Position numbers and translations under genes: made by a program | Notes under the pieces: generated by a model | What the model saw: only the letters and a program-made list of their open reading frames with translations | The model's database searches: none | What the model was told of the DNA's origin: nothing | Origin: Nocardia pneumoniae NBRC 100136 | GTDB taxonomy: Bacteria > Actinomycetota > Actinomycetes > Mycobacteriales > Mycobacteriaceae | DNA: 64,000 nt | Direction of reading: 5' to 3' | NCBI RefSeq assembly: GCF_000308755.1 | Contig: NZ_BAGF01000059.1 | Coordinates: forward strand, 1-64,000 | Shown here: piece by piece, positions 33,307-42,524 of the stretch | How the letters are laid out: every line of letters starts with the position of its first letter | How positions within the stretch are numbered: position 1 is the first letter of the stretch

Positions 33307-34560
33307 ATGCAGCCTTCAGCAATCGGCAGCAATGACCGTCTGACAGTGCAAGGGGGCACCGTGGCAGATGTGGTGACGATGTGGACCGGCGCGGAGGTGA
33401 AGGCGCTGCGGGACGCGTGCAGGTTGACCCAGAGCGAGCTCGCTGAGCTGCTGCGTTGTGGTCAGCGAACGGTCAGCTTCTGGGAGAGTCGGCTACACCG
33501 TCCGGTGAGCGTGGGCTTCCAGGCGCGGCTGGACAGTGTTCTTCGAGATGCGGACCATGGGGCACAACAGCGTTTCCGAGTGTTGATTGGAGACTTGGAC
33601 GTGAACCGGCGAGACTTCATTGCCACGACCGGCGCGGTCGTCGGCGCGGCAACACTGAGCACGAGTGGTTCTCCGACCGTCACGCCGGACGCGATCGGCC
33701 ACCTGCGAAGTACCGTGCACGCGGCGCAGCTATTGGACGACCAGCTGGGCTCCGACGCCGCCCGGCCCATTATCGAAGCCCAAGCGCAGACGTGCGCGGC
33801 GCTGCTGCGGGAATGTCCCGCGGCCTTGCGTCCCGCGCTGCAATCGTTGACCGGCGAGGCCACTGCCAGCAGCGCGTGGGCGGCGTGGGATCAAGGCGAT
33901 CTGGAGCGGGCCGACCAGCTGTTCCGGATCGCCTACCAGCACGCGGAGGAATCCGGTGACGCCGACGTCGCGACCGGGATACTCTGCCACCGCACCCAAC
34001 TGGCGGTGGAACTGCGCCAGTTCCGCACCGCCGCGGGCATCGCGGAAGGCATGCTGCGCACGCCGGTCCGGGACGGCCGCGTCGACGACTTCCGAAAGCT
34101 TTGCGCAGCACAGGCATTCGCGTCCGACGGGCGGAAATCCGAGGCGTGGCTACAGCTGTTCCGGGTAAGCGGCGACTACGCCGAGCAGACGACACCGGAC
34201 GAGTCGTACTGCTACTACCAGAGTGCGTGGACGACCGGCGCCATGACGGCCCGATGCCTGGAGACGGGTGGCGAGGTGGGCGTGGCGGCCGAGACGATCG
34301 AGGACGTGCTGAGCCTCATCCCGGCCCACGCCAGCCGCGACCGTGCGCTGTGGAGCCTCAGCCTCGCGTCGCTGACGGTCGCGCACGATATCGACCGCGC
34401 GTGCGAGGCTGCCCGCACCGCGCTGGAGCTGGCCGCGCAGAACACCTCGCCACGCGTGCGGCAGGCCTACACGCAGACGCGAGCGAAATTCGAACCGTGG
34501 GCGTCGACGCAACCGGTGCGCGACCTGGACTCGTACGCGGCGGGCGTGCTGCTGGGGTAG
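33307..34560 (+). CDS. XRE-family regulator with C-terminal TPR-like region
   Basis: A 417-residue protein with an N-terminal XRE helix-turn-helix (WTGAEVKALRDACRLTQSELA, LLRCGQRTVSFWESRLHRP). A linker contains a twin-arginine-like hydrophobic segment (VNRRDFIATTGAVVGAATLS), a feature shared by many actinobacterial XRE regulators. A long helical repeat region follows (QGDLERADQLFRIAYQHAEES, ACEAARTALELAAQNTS) with TPR character. It probably senses a peptide or protein. Start ATG 33307 follows GGAAGG by 9 nt; GTG 33361 after AAGGGGG is a good alternative. Confidence 0.8.
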   Translation: MQPSAIGSNDRLTVQGGTVADVVTMWTGAEVKALRDACRLTQSELAELLRCGQRTVSFWESRLHRPVSVGFQARLDSVLRDADHGAQQRFRVLIGDLDVNRRDFIATTGAVVGAATLSTSGSPTVTPDAIGHLRSTVHAAQLLDDQLGSDAARPIIEAQAQTCAALLRECPAALRPALQSLTGEATASSAWAAWDQGDLERADQLFRIAYQHAEESGDADVATGILCHRTQLAVELRQFRTAAGIAEGMLRTPVRDGRVDDFRKLCAAQAFASDGRKSEAWLQLFRVSGDYAEQTTPDESYCYYQSAWTTGAMTARCLETGGEVGVAAETIEDVLSLIPAHASRDRALWSLSLASLTVAHDIDRACEAARTALELAAQNTSPRVRQAYTQTRAKFEPWASTQPVRDLDSYAAGVLLG

Positions 34561-34747
34561 GCGGGCTGTTTGTGCCCACGCTGCCCGGGTACGCGACCAC
34601 TGTCCGAGCCGCTCGGAAGGTTCAACCGAAGACGCCGGATGGGCGCAGCCGGACGAAGTACGACCGCAGACCAGCGCCGGGCCGCGCGGAGGCGAGGCAG
34701 CCGCCGATTCATACGCTTGCGCGGCCGGGCGAGGAAAGGAGTACACA

Positions 34748-35209
34748 GTGAGCACAATGGCCGCCACGGTGGACGTCGAGGTCCCGGTTCGCACCGCCTA
34801 CAACCAGTGGACGCAGTTCGAGTCGTTTCCGCAGTTCATGGAGGGTGTCGAAGCTGTCGAACAGCTCGATGACCGGCACACGCACTGGCGTGTCCACGTC
34901 GGCCCGTCGACGCGGGAGTTCGACGCGACCATCACCGAGCAGCATCCCGACGAACGCGTCGCCTGGAGGTCCGACAGCGGGCCCAACCACGCGGGCGTCG
35001 TCACGTTCCATCGGCTCGACGACACCCACACCAGGGTGACCGCGCAGATGGATGTCGACCCCGAAGGGTTCGTGGAGAACGTCGCCGACAAACTCGGTGT
35101 CCTCAAGCACCGGGTCAACGGCGACTTGAAGCGCTTCAAGGACTTCATCGAGGGCCAAGGCCGCGAGACGGGTGCTTGGCGCGGTGACATCCCCCGCCCG
35201 GGCATCTGA
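34748..35209 (+). CDS. SRPBCC (polyketide cyclase/START-like) protein
   Basis: A 153-residue helix-grip protein with the family pattern VDVEVPVRTAYNQWTQFESFPQFMEGVEAVEQLDD, then WRSDSGPNHAGVVTFHRLDDTHTRVTAQ and a C-terminal helix GDLKRFKDFIEGQGRETGAW. Such proteins bind hydrophobic ligands; this subgroup is common beside stress genes in actinobacteria. GTG 34748 follows AGGAAAGGAG. It is a single gene ending at a strong bidirectional hairpin. Confidence 0.85.
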   Translation: MSTMAATVDVEVPVRTAYNQWTQFESFPQFMEGVEAVEQLDDRHTHWRVHVGPSTREFDATITEQHPDERVAWRSDSGPNHAGVVTFHRLDDTHTRVTAQMDVDPEGFVENVADKLGVLKHRVNGDLKRFKDFIEGQGRETGAWRGDIPRPGI

Positions 35210-35221
35210 TCCACCCGACAA

Positions 35222-35256
35222 CCGGCGGCGCCACCCACCTCGGGCGGCGCCGCCGG
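35222..35256. terminator. bidirectional terminator hairpin
   Basis: CCGGCGGCGCC (35222-35232) pairs perfectly with GGCGCCGCCGG (35246-35256), a 13-nt loop between, then TTTC. It lies between two convergent genes. Confidence 0.75.
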
Positions 35257-35258
35257 TT

Positions 35259-35516
35259 TCACACGGAGTCCGTGCCCGCGGCGGTGTGGTCCGCGGGCAC
35301 GTGCGGTTCGGGCGGCACTCGGACCGGACGCAGCAGTGCCCAAGCCACGAAGGCCAGCGCCACCACGCCCATGCCGATCCCGGACCACAGGTTCACGTTG
35401 ACGCCACCCGTCTTCGCCTGGTCGGCCGCCGTGTCGTGCACCAGGCCGGTGACGACGAGGACGACCGCGTAACAGCCGAGTAGCGCGCCGACAATGGTGC
35501 GGATATCGAAAAGCAT
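35259..35516 (-). CDS. small two-helix membrane protein next to a symporter
   Basis: An 85-residue protein with two membrane helices (about residues 7-27 and 45-63) and a His/Pro-rich hydrophilic tail. ATG 35516 lies 8 nt after AAGGAG, which itself overlaps the end region of the symporter gene, so the two are co-transcribed. Small membrane partners are common beside sodium:solute symporters in actinobacteria. A role as accessory subunit is inferred. Confidence 0.7.
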   Translation of the reverse strand: MLFDIRTIVGALLGCYAVVLVVTGLVHDTAADQAKTGGVNVNLWSGIGMGVVALAFVAWALLRPVRVPPEPHVPADHTAAGTDSV

Positions 35517-35528
35517 TGCCACAGCTCC

Positions 35529-37292
35529 TTATCCGACGAAGACGTTGAGGGCGATCACGAGCACCAGCGCGATGCCCGCCAGCAGCACCGGACGCTGATA
35601 CCAGGGCAGCGTGTCGGCCTCGGGGTCGGTGCGCACGTCTTTCGGCGTCTCCGAGTACACCAGTCCGATCAGCTCGGCCGCCGGTTTCGGCTGGGTCACT
35701 TGCGTGACCGCCACACTGACCACGATGTCGACCACGAACGCGACGCCCGCCGCGACGAAACTCGATCCCTGGCCGGACAATTCGAACACCTCGGCTTCGT
35801 GCAGGAGGAAAACCACGATGGCCGAGCCGGTTCCGCAGACCAAGCCCATCCAGCCCGCCGCGGGCGTCATCCGCTTCCAGAACATGCCGAGGATGAACGT
35901 GGCGAACAGCGGGGCGTTGAAGAAGCTGAACAGGGTCTGCAGGTAGTCCATCATGTTGCTGAACCCGGAGGCGATGAACGCGGTGAAGATCGCGGCCACG
36001 GTCGCCCCCACGGTGGCCAGCCGCCCCACGACGAGGTAGTAGCCATCGGGCCGCTCGCGCCGCACGTACTGCTGCCACAGGTCATAGCTGAACACGGTGT
36101 TGAACGCCGACACGTTGGCCGCCATGCCCGCCATGAACGCCGCGAGCAGGCCCGCCAGCCCCACGCCGAGCAGACCGTTGGGCAGCACGTCCTTCATCAG
36201 GTACAGCAGCGCCTGGTTGTAGGTGGTGTCGCTGTCGAGGTCCGGATTCACCGTCTCCGCCGCCTTGTACTCGGCCATCTGCGGCACCAGGACCGCGCTG
36301 ATCATGCCGGGGATCACCACGATGAGCGGGATGAACATCTTCGGATAGGCGCCGATGATCGGGGTGCGCCGCGCCGCCGAGATGGAGTGCGTCGCCATCG
36401 CGCGCTGCACCTCGACGAAGTTCGTGGTCCAGTAGCCGAACGAGAGCACGAAGCCGAGCCCGAACACGATGCCGAGCACCGAGAGGACGTTGTCGCCGAA
36501 CCCGCTCAGCGCGTTGCCCGGCCAGGAATCCAGCTGTTGCGCCCCGCCGGGCGACTCGGTGATCTTGTCCCGCAACCCGTCCCAGCCGCCGGCCTTGTGC
36601 AGTCCGACGAGGGTCAGCGGCAGCAGCGCGGCCACGATGACGAAGAACTGCAGCACCTCGTTGTAGATCGCGGCCGACAGGCCGCCGAGGGTGATGTAGG
36701 ACAGCACGATCGCCGCCGCCACGATCACCGACACCCACAGCGGCCAGCCCAGCAGCACGTTCACGATGGAGCCGAGCAGATACAGGTTGACGCCCGCGAT
36801 GAGGATCTGCGCCACGGCGAAGCTCAGCGCGTTGACCAGGTGGGCGCCGGTGCCGAAACGCCTGCGCATGAACTCCGGCACACTGCGCACCTTGGACCCG
36901 TAGTAGAACGGCATCATCACCACGCCGAGGAACAGCATCGCCGGAATCGCGCCGATCCAGAAGTAGTGGAAGGTCGGGAAGCCGTACTCGGCGCCGTTGG
37001 CCGACATGCCCATGATCTCGACCGCGCCGAGGTTGGCGGAGATGAACGCCAGACCCGTCACCCAGGCGGGCAGCGAGCGGCCGGACAGGAAGAAGTCGAT
37101 GCTGGAGGACACCCGCTGCCTGGCCAGCAGGCCGATGCCGAGCACGAACACGAAATACAGGGCGACCAGTGCGTAGTCGACCGGCTGCGCGTCCAGCCGG
37201 AGGGTCTGCGCCGCTTCGAAATGGGTAGCCGGTGCGCCCGGGGGCGAGGCGACCGGCACGGCGGCGAGTACGTAGGTATCGGCAAGCGGCAC
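35529..37292 (-). CDS. sodium:solute symporter (SSS family), possible sugar transporter
   Basis: A 587-residue transporter with about 13 helices. SSS blocks are evident: DFFLSGRSLPAWVTGLAFISANLGAVEIMG, FHYFWIGAIPAMLFLGVVMMPFYYGSKV, VPEFMRRRFG, the sodium-site helix GLLAAFMAGMAANVSAFNTVF, and SFFNAPLFATFILGMFWKR. Members import sugars, proline, pantothenate and similar compounds with Na+. Its place after galK suggests galactose or a related sugar. GTG 37292 is chosen because AGGAGG precedes it by 6 nt; the open frame upstream is longer but non-conserved. Confidence 0.9.
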   Translation of the reverse strand: MPLADTYVLAAVPVASPPGAPATHFEAAQTLRLDAQPVDYALVALYFVFVLGIGLLARQRVSSSIDFFLSGRSLPAWVTGLAFISANLGAVEIMGMSANGAEYGFPTFHYFWIGAIPAMLFLGVVMMPFYYGSKVRSVPEFMRRRFGTGAHLVNALSFAVAQILIAGVNLYLLGSIVNVLLGWPLWVSVIVAAAIVLSYITLGGLSAAIYNEVLQFFVIVAALLPLTLVGLHKAGGWDGLRDKITESPGGAQQLDSWPGNALSGFGDNVLSVLGIVFGLGFVLSFGYWTTNFVEVQRAMATHSISAARRTPIIGAYPKMFIPLIVVIPGMISAVLVPQMAEYKAAETVNPDLDSDTTYNQALLYLMKDVLPNGLLGVGLAGLLAAFMAGMAANVSAFNTVFSYDLWQQYVRRERPDGYYLVVGRLATVGATVAAIFTAFIASGFSNMMDYLQTLFSFFNAPLFATFILGMFWKRMTPAAGWMGLVCGTGSAIVVFLLHEAEVFELSGQGSSFVAAGVAFVVDIVVSVAVTQVTQPKPAAELIGLVYSETPKDVRTDPEADTLPWYQRPVLLAGIALVLVIALNVFVG

Positions 37293-37479
37293 AGCGTTCC
37301 TCCTGGCGGTGAAACCGGGCGTCGAGCGAGATCGTTTCGTCGTGCGAGATCGTGCGTCGTGCTGGTCCTGCTGGCGCGCGCGACCCCCTCGTCGCCCGCC
37401 GAATGGTGTCGGCTGACACATACTGTGCGTGATCGTGCCCTCCCGCGTGGCACATTCACGCAGAAATCTGGACGGTCGC

Positions 37480-38607
37480 TCAGCCGATCCGGTGCGCTCC
37501 GGCCGACGGCACGACCACGAACGTGCGGGGTTCGGGGAGATCCGCGTCGGAGAAACGTCTTCGCACCGACTCCACCACGGCCTCGGTCCGCTCCCGATCG
37601 ACCAGGGCGATGGCGCTTCCGCCGAATCCGCCGCCCACCATCCGCGCGCCGTGCGCGCCCGCGGCCAGCGCGGCGTCGACCGCGGCGTCCAACGCGGGGG
37701 TGGACACGTCGAAATCATCCCGCAGCGAGGCGTGCCCCTCCGTCAGGATCGGGCCGATCGCGCGCGGGTCAACGCCATCTCGCAATTTCTCGGCAACCGC
37801 AAGCACCCTGGCGTTCTCGGTGACCACGTGCCTGGCCCGGCGGCGCAGCACGTCATCGGCGATCCGGTCGGCGTCCGCCGCGGACGCGACGTCGCGCAAG
37901 GCGGCGACGCCGAGTGCGGCGGCCGCCGCCGCGCATTGGTCGCGGCGCTCGGCGTAGCGGCCGTCGACCAGCTCGTGCGGCTGCCCGGTATCGATCACCA
38001 GCAGCTCGAGTCCGACGCCGGCCACGTCGAACGGGATCTGCTCGTGCGCGACTCCCCGCGGCGCGGTGGTGTCGGCGGCGAAACCCCGCACGTCGAGCAA
38101 CAGCGCGTGCCCGGCCGTGCAGAGCATCGCGGCCGACTGGTCGAGCAGGCCGGTGGGCGCACCGACGTAATCGTTCTCGGCTGCCCTGGCCACGTCGATC
38201 AGCGCGCGGTCGGTCATGCCGGGCGCGAACATGTCCCGCAGCGCGACCGCCACCGCGCACGACAGCGCCGCCGACGAGGACAACCCCGCGCCGATCGGCA
38301 CCTCGCCGTCCAGGTCGAGGTCGACGCCCGAAATCCGCAGCCCGCGCCGCGCGAACTCGGCGACCACACCGAGCGGATAACGCGCCCACCCCGGCACCCG
38401 CGCCCGCTGCGCGGCGAGCTCGGTCACCGCGACGAGCACCGGCTCGCCGGGCCGCTGCCGGGAGCCGACGCGCACCCGCCCGTCCGTGCGCGCCGCCGCC
38501 GTGCAGCGCACCACCAGCGGCAGCGCGATGGGCAGGACATAGCCCTCGTTGTAGTCGGTGTGCTCACCGATGATGTTGACCCGACCCGGTGCCACCCATG
38601 TCCGCAA
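37480..38607 (-). CDS. galK: galactokinase
   Basis: A 375-residue GHMP kinase. The galactokinase signature is near the start (GRVNIIGEHTDYNEGYVLP). The ATP loop is EVPIGAGLSSSAALSCA and the third motif is GARMVGGGFGGSAIALV. It phosphorylates galactose to galactose-1-phosphate. TTG 38607 has GAGG 6 nt upstream. It is followed by the symporter gene on the same strand after a gap of about 190 bp that contains a possible promoter. galT and galE are not in the window, so the rest of the Leloir pathway must be elsewhere. Confidence 0.93.
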   Translation of the reverse strand: MRTWVAPGRVNIIGEHTDYNEGYVLPIALPLVVRCTAAARTDGRVRVGSRQRPGEPVLVAVTELAAQRARVPGWARYPLGVVAEFARRGLRISGVDLDLDGEVPIGAGLSSSAALSCAVAVALRDMFAPGMTDRALIDVARAAENDYVGAPTGLLDQSAAMLCTAGHALLLDVRGFAADTTAPRGVAHEQIPFDVAGVGLELLVIDTGQPHELVDGRYAERRDQCAAAAAALGVAALRDVASAADADRIADDVLRRRARHVVTENARVLAVAEKLRDGVDPRAIGPILTEGHASLRDDFDVSTPALDAAVDAALAAGAHGARMVGGGFGGSAIALVDRERTEAVVESVRRRFSDADLPEPRTFVVVPSAGAHRIG

Positions 38608-38769
38608 ACTCGTACCTCGCTGTCCTCGTCGCTCGTGTCAGGGTACGAGACACGCCACGGGAGCAGCGCTTTCGGCGCGTTCGGATGCGCGATCGGCGTT
38701 CTTCCCGCACAGTCGATTTTGACGGAAGGCGGCCCTGCAAATCTGTGGCCGCCCCGGAATCGGGAGGGC

Positions 38770-39327
38770 ATGATGATTCACGACACCCCGCTCGGGGAGT
38801 TACGCGCACGGCCTTGGACAGAACGCCGGCGCCCGATCCCGGCGCCGCTGACCATCGAGATAGGCGCGGCGACCGGAGTCGGACCGACCGCCATGTCGGC
38901 GTTCGACGCGGCGCTGCGCGGCGTCGGTGTCGGCGACGCCAACTTGATCCGGCTGTCGTCGGTCATTCCGCCGCGCGCGACCGTCGAACGCGTCGGCCGG
39001 GTGCGCAAGCCGATCCCTTGGGGCGATCGCCTGTACTGCGTCTACGCCGTGCGGCACGTGCACGAACCTGGGGCCACCGCCGCGGCCGGGATCGGCTGGA
39101 CGCTGCGCGACGACGGCTCCGGCGCGGGGCTTTTCGTGGAGCACGAGGCCGACACGGCCGAGGAGGTGACCGCCCTGATCCGGGCCAGCCTGGCCGACAT
39201 GACCCGCCACCGCGGCGACGGCTTCGGCCCGGTCCAGCTGTGCACCGTCGACACCACCTGCGACGGCGATCCGGCCTGCGCGCTGGTCCTCGCGGCCTAC
39301 CACACCAGCCCGTGGGGTCCGCGATGA
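38770..39327 (+). CDS. pdaD: pyruvoyl-dependent arginine decarboxylase
   Basis: A 185-residue proenzyme of the PvlArgDC family. It contains PLTIEIGAATGVGPTAMSAFDAAL, the self-cleavage region NLIRLSSVIPPRA with the Ser63-Ser64 bond (cleavage makes the pyruvoyl group), and GDRLYCVYAV. It decarboxylates arginine to agmatine, the entry to polyamine synthesis. It starts the operon: ATG 38770 or 38773 lies after GGGAGGG, and its stop overlaps the next ATG in ATGA. This family is commonest in archaea and some bacteria. Confidence 0.85.
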   Translation: MMIHDTPLGELRARPWTERRRPIPAPLTIEIGAATGVGPTAMSAFDAALRGVGVGDANLIRLSSVIPPRATVERVGRVRKPIPWGDRLYCVYAVRHVHEPGATAAAGIGWTLRDDGSGAGLFVEHEADTAEEVTALIRASLADMTRHRGDGFGPVQLCTVDTTCDGDPACALVLAAYHTSPWGPR

Positions 39328-39893
39328 ACGAGATCTCCGTGACCGTCGAGACGTCGATTCCGGACGAACGCATCGAGATGTTCCATCGCCTCTACGAGGA
39401 GGCGTTCGGCCCGCTGCGCGCGAAGGCCATCGCACGGCAGGTGCTGCATCCGGAGGAGTTCCGCGAGGAGATGAGCGATCCGCGCGTGCAGAAGCACGTG
39501 GCCCACGCCCGCTCCGGCGAGCCGGTCGGCGTCACCACCCTGACCAGGCACCTCGAGACCGTGCCGTGGATCAGCCCGGACTATTTCGCCGCCCGCTACC
39601 CCGAACACGCGGCGCGTGACGCGATCTATTACGCGGGTTTCACCCTTGTTGCGCCAACTGCCCGACAAGGTGCGGCGTTCCATGCCATGATCAAATCAGT
39701 TGTCCAGATTTTGGTTGCCGAACGCGCTGCGGTCGGTTGGGACATCTGCTCGTACAACAACACTCGGTTCTCGTTCGCCGACAGTATTCGGGCAGTGCTC
39801 GACGAACAGGCGAACGTCGAAGTCGCGGTGGAGGATTCACAGATCTACTACGCGGCCCGGTTCACCGGGGACGGAGCGACCAAGGGGGGCTGA
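39324..39893 (+). CDS. GNAT-like N-acyltransferase family protein
   Basis: A 189-residue protein between the arginine decarboxylase and the diguanylate cyclase, overlapping both (ATGA at 39324, TGATG at 39891). Its middle resembles an acyltransferase core: HLETVPWISPDYFAARYPEHA, then a YYAGFTLVAPTARQGAAFHAM strand-helix unit. The start MNEISVTVETSIPDERIEMFHRLYEEAFGPLR is like GNAT proteins. I infer an amine N-acyltransferase, possibly using agmatine or another product of the neighbour, but this is not shown by a diagnostic motif. Confidence 0.6.
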   Translation: MNEISVTVETSIPDERIEMFHRLYEEAFGPLRAKAIARQVLHPEEFREEMSDPRVQKHVAHARSGEPVGVTTLTRHLETVPWISPDYFAARYPEHAARDAIYYAGFTLVAPTARQGAAFHAMIKSVVQILVAERAAVGWDICSYNNTRFSFADSIRAVLDEQANVEVAVEDSQIYYAARFTGDGATKGG

Positions 39894-41473
39894 TGACACA
39901 GAGTGAACAGCCGCAGACCAGCTCTCGGCGCCACCTCGGATTGCGCTGGTACGCAGTGCTTCTAGGCGGCTGCGTGGCGGCGATCGCGCTACACCTGGGG
40001 ATCGGCTCGCGGCTGGTGTCGCTGGCGACGATGGTGGTCATTGTCGGCGAGACGCTCGCCATGATCGCCGTCGGCGTGCACACGCACCGGCCCGCGCATC
40101 CGCTGCCGTGGTATCTGCTGTCGGCCTCCGCGGTGCTGTTCGCGATCGGCACCGCACTGCGCGGCGTCTCCGGTCACTCGCTGCATCCGCTCGATGACGC
40201 GTTCACCCTGCTCGGCTACCTCGGTGTCGGTCTCGCCGCACTGATCTGGCTGTGGCCGCGCCAGGTGCACGGCAACTACGACTTGATGCTCGACTCCGCG
40301 CTGATCGGCCTTGGTGCGCTGCTCGCCTCCTGGACCTTCCTCATCTCGCCGATCCTGCGCTCGACCGAAACCGGCGTCGACGTCGTGGTGCTGGCGGTCT
40401 ACCCGGTGCTCGACGCGCTGCTGCTCACCCTGGTCGCGCACTCGATGGCCACCTCCACCCGCGCGGAGACCTCGCTGTGGCTGCTGCACGCCGGGTTGAT
40501 CGCCATCCTGCTCGGCGATCTGGGCTACAGCTTGGAGACCGCGGGCGCCACCATCCTCGGGCGCGAGGCCCTGCTGGCTCCGCTGCTGGCCGCCTACGCC
40601 ATCGTGGGGGCCGCGGCGCTGCACCCCACCATGACGACGCTCGGCGCGCCGCGGCACATCCACCCGCACCACTCCAGGCAGCGCGCCAGCCTCATCGCGA
40701 TCGCGCTGATCGTGGCCTCGTTGGTTCCGGTGGTCGGGTCCAGCCTCGCCCCGCTCGACCGCGTGGTGGTGTCGTCGCTGTTCGCGCTGTTACTGATCGG
40801 CATGTTGGTGCGCAGCGAGCGCGCCATCGTGCGGAGCGCCCGCAGCGAGCGGCGCGCGCAGTACCAGGCCGACCACGACATGCTCACCGGGCTGCTGAAC
40901 CGGGCCGCGCTGCTGCGCACGCTGCGGCAGCATCGCGAACGCTGGGCCGAGCAACCGATCTGCCTGCTGTTCATCGACTTGGACGACTTCAAACGGGTCA
41001 ACGACAGCTACGGGCACGCGGTGGGCGACGAGCTGATCGCGACCGCCGCGGCCCGGATCCGGCGTGTGGTGCGCCGCGAGGACGTGGTGTCCCGCTACGG
41101 CGGCGACGAGTTCGTCGTGCTGTCGCCGCTCGCACGGCCGGAGGCGTCGGTGCTGGCCGAACGGCTGATCGGCGCGTTCGTCCGTCCGTTCGGGCTGAGC
41201 GCGGGCGAGATCCCGATCACCGCGAGCGTCGGCATCGCCTGCACGGGTCCGTGCGGCTCCGACACCGCCGTGCACAGTCTGATCCGGGACGCGGACGCGG
41301 CCATGTACCACGCGAAGCAGTACTCGCTGGGTTACGCGTTCCACGAGGACGCGCGGACCCCGTCCGCCGACGCCGAGCGCGCCCGGCCGGGTCGGCCAGG
41401 TCAACCAGACCGACGCGATCGCTCCGACCGGGTCTGGCGCGCGGCGACGCGGTCCACCAGCCCGGCGGTGTGA
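39893..41473 (+). CDS. membrane-bound diguanylate cyclase (GGDEF)
   Basis: A 526-residue protein with about nine N-terminal membrane helices (residues 17-310) and a C-terminal GGDEF domain. The domain reads DHDMLTGLLNRAALL, LLFIDLDDFKRVNDSYGHAVGDE, RRED, then RYGGDEFVVL with GGDEF at residues 403-407. All catalytic residues are intact. The RxxD inhibitory site five residues before GGDEF is also present, so c-di-GMP feedback is expected. It makes c-di-GMP from GTP at the membrane; its large sensor part is unlike known input domains. It carries a TTA codon at 40790. Part of this gene is duplicated as a relic at 10085. Confidence 0.92.
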   Translation: MTQSEQPQTSSRRHLGLRWYAVLLGGCVAAIALHLGIGSRLVSLATMVVIVGETLAMIAVGVHTHRPAHPLPWYLLSASAVLFAIGTALRGVSGHSLHPLDDAFTLLGYLGVGLAALIWLWPRQVHGNYDLMLDSALIGLGALLASWTFLISPILRSTETGVDVVVLAVYPVLDALLLTLVAHSMATSTRAETSLWLLHAGLIAILLGDLGYSLETAGATILGREALLAPLLAAYAIVGAAALHPTMTTLGAPRHIHPHHSRQRASLIAIALIVASLVPVVGSSLAPLDRVVVSSLFALLLIGMLVRSERAIVRSARSERRAQYQADHDMLTGLLNRAALLRTLRQHRERWAEQPICLLFIDLDDFKRVNDSYGHAVGDELIATAAARIRRVVRREDVVSRYGGDEFVVLSPLARPEASVLAERLIGAFVRPFGLSAGEIPITASVGIACTGPCGSDTAVHSLIRDADAAMYHAKQYSLGYAFHEDARTPSADAERARPGRPGQPDRRDRSDRVWRAATRSTSPAV

Positions 41474-41474
41474 G

Positions 41475-42227
41475 TCAGTCGCTCAGCTCCTCCAGCAGGC
41501 GCTTGGCCTCCTCGAGCTCCGCCTGCAACTGCTGCACCTTGGCCTCCTGCGCGCCACGCAACGCCTCCAGGATCCCGGCGACCACCTCGGCGACCTCCGG
41601 GTGCAGGATCTTGGCCGCCTGCGCGACCGCGGAACTGGCCACCGGAAGACCGCGCACCGTGCGCTTCTTGCCGCTCACCACGTCGACCGACCAGTCGCCG
41701 TCGGCGGTGCCGGTCAGCGTCACCGTGACCTCGGGGGCCTTCGACTTGCGGGCGGCGGCCTTCGCGGGCTTGGCCGCGTTCGCCGCCGGAACCTGCTTGG
41801 CCGCGCCTTGGCCCGCGCTGCCGGGTTCGCTCGCTCGAGGTGTGCTCTCCCGTGGTTTCGGGGTGGGGGCGCTCGCGGGGGGCGGCGCGGTGCTCGTCAT
41901 GGTCGACGGCTGGGTCACAGCGGGTTCCTTCCTGGTTGTCGACTTCGGCTGGGCAGCGCTACCGGCCGCCCCTCGCGGCGGCTTGGTCAAGGTCACCTCG
42001 GTCGGCGAGAAGGACAGTACATCCTTCGACCCGGTCGGCCGGACCTGCAAGAAGTCTCCGTCGGCCGGGTCGCCGAGCGCGACCACCTTGCCCGAGCGCC
42101 CCTCCGGGACGCCGACCGCGGCCGAGGTGAACCACACCATCGGCGGGCGGCCACCGGCGATGTCCGTGGCGATCTGCTGAATCTCGCTGTCCGACAAAGG
42201 CTGCGGCTTGGTGCGTGGCGACGGCAT
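41475..42227 (-). CDS. conserved actinobacterial protein (DUF6319-like), coiled-coil end
   Basis: A 250-residue protein. A compact N-terminal domain (residues 8-75: PPMVWFTSAAVGVPEGRSGKV, DGDFLQVRPTGSKDVLSFSP) is followed by a low-complexity linker rich in Ala, Pro, Ser and Lys, a second small domain (TVTLTGTADGDWSVDVVSGKKRTVRGLPV) and a C-terminal coiled coil (AKVQQLQAELEEAKRLLEELSD). It is widespread in actinobacteria and of unknown function; the family name is tentative. It is convergent with the GGDEF gene. Confidence 0.7.
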   Translation of the reverse strand: MPSPRTKPQPLSDSEIQQIATDIAGGRPPMVWFTSAAVGVPEGRSGKVVALGDPADGDFLQVRPTGSKDVLSFSPTEVTLTKPPRGAAGSAAQPKSTTRKEPAVTQPSTMTSTAPPPASAPTPKPRESTPRASEPGSAGQGAAKQVPAANAAKPAKAAARKSKAPEVTVTLTGTADGDWSVDVVSGKKRTVRGLPVASSAVAQAAKILHPEVAEVVAGILEALRGAQEAKVQQLQAELEEAKRLLEELSD

Positions 42228-42524
42228 GGTTACTCCGAGCGATGTTCGTGGTTGGCTGCGTGCACAGATGATGCCGCACCATGCCGACAGATTCGCGGGG
42301 CAGGCGTCGAATCGAGTCGGTCGCACCCAACTCCGCCCGGACAGCGAACTTCTGGCTACATCACGGTGGCCCACGGCGCGGCGTTCGGCGACCCGCTTTT
42401 GACACCCGCGTGGACGGCATGATCTGATTCCGGCGAATCCGTTTGCCAGCACCGGTAATCCGGCGGCGACCCGCAGCGGCCCGCCCCGAACCGGTAACTG
42501 GAACGAGGCGACCAGGGGGGCCAG

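Noticed and set aside
35700..37823. 707-codon plus-strand open frame
   Set aside because: Antisense of the symporter gene; rich in His/Arg/Gly with no structure.
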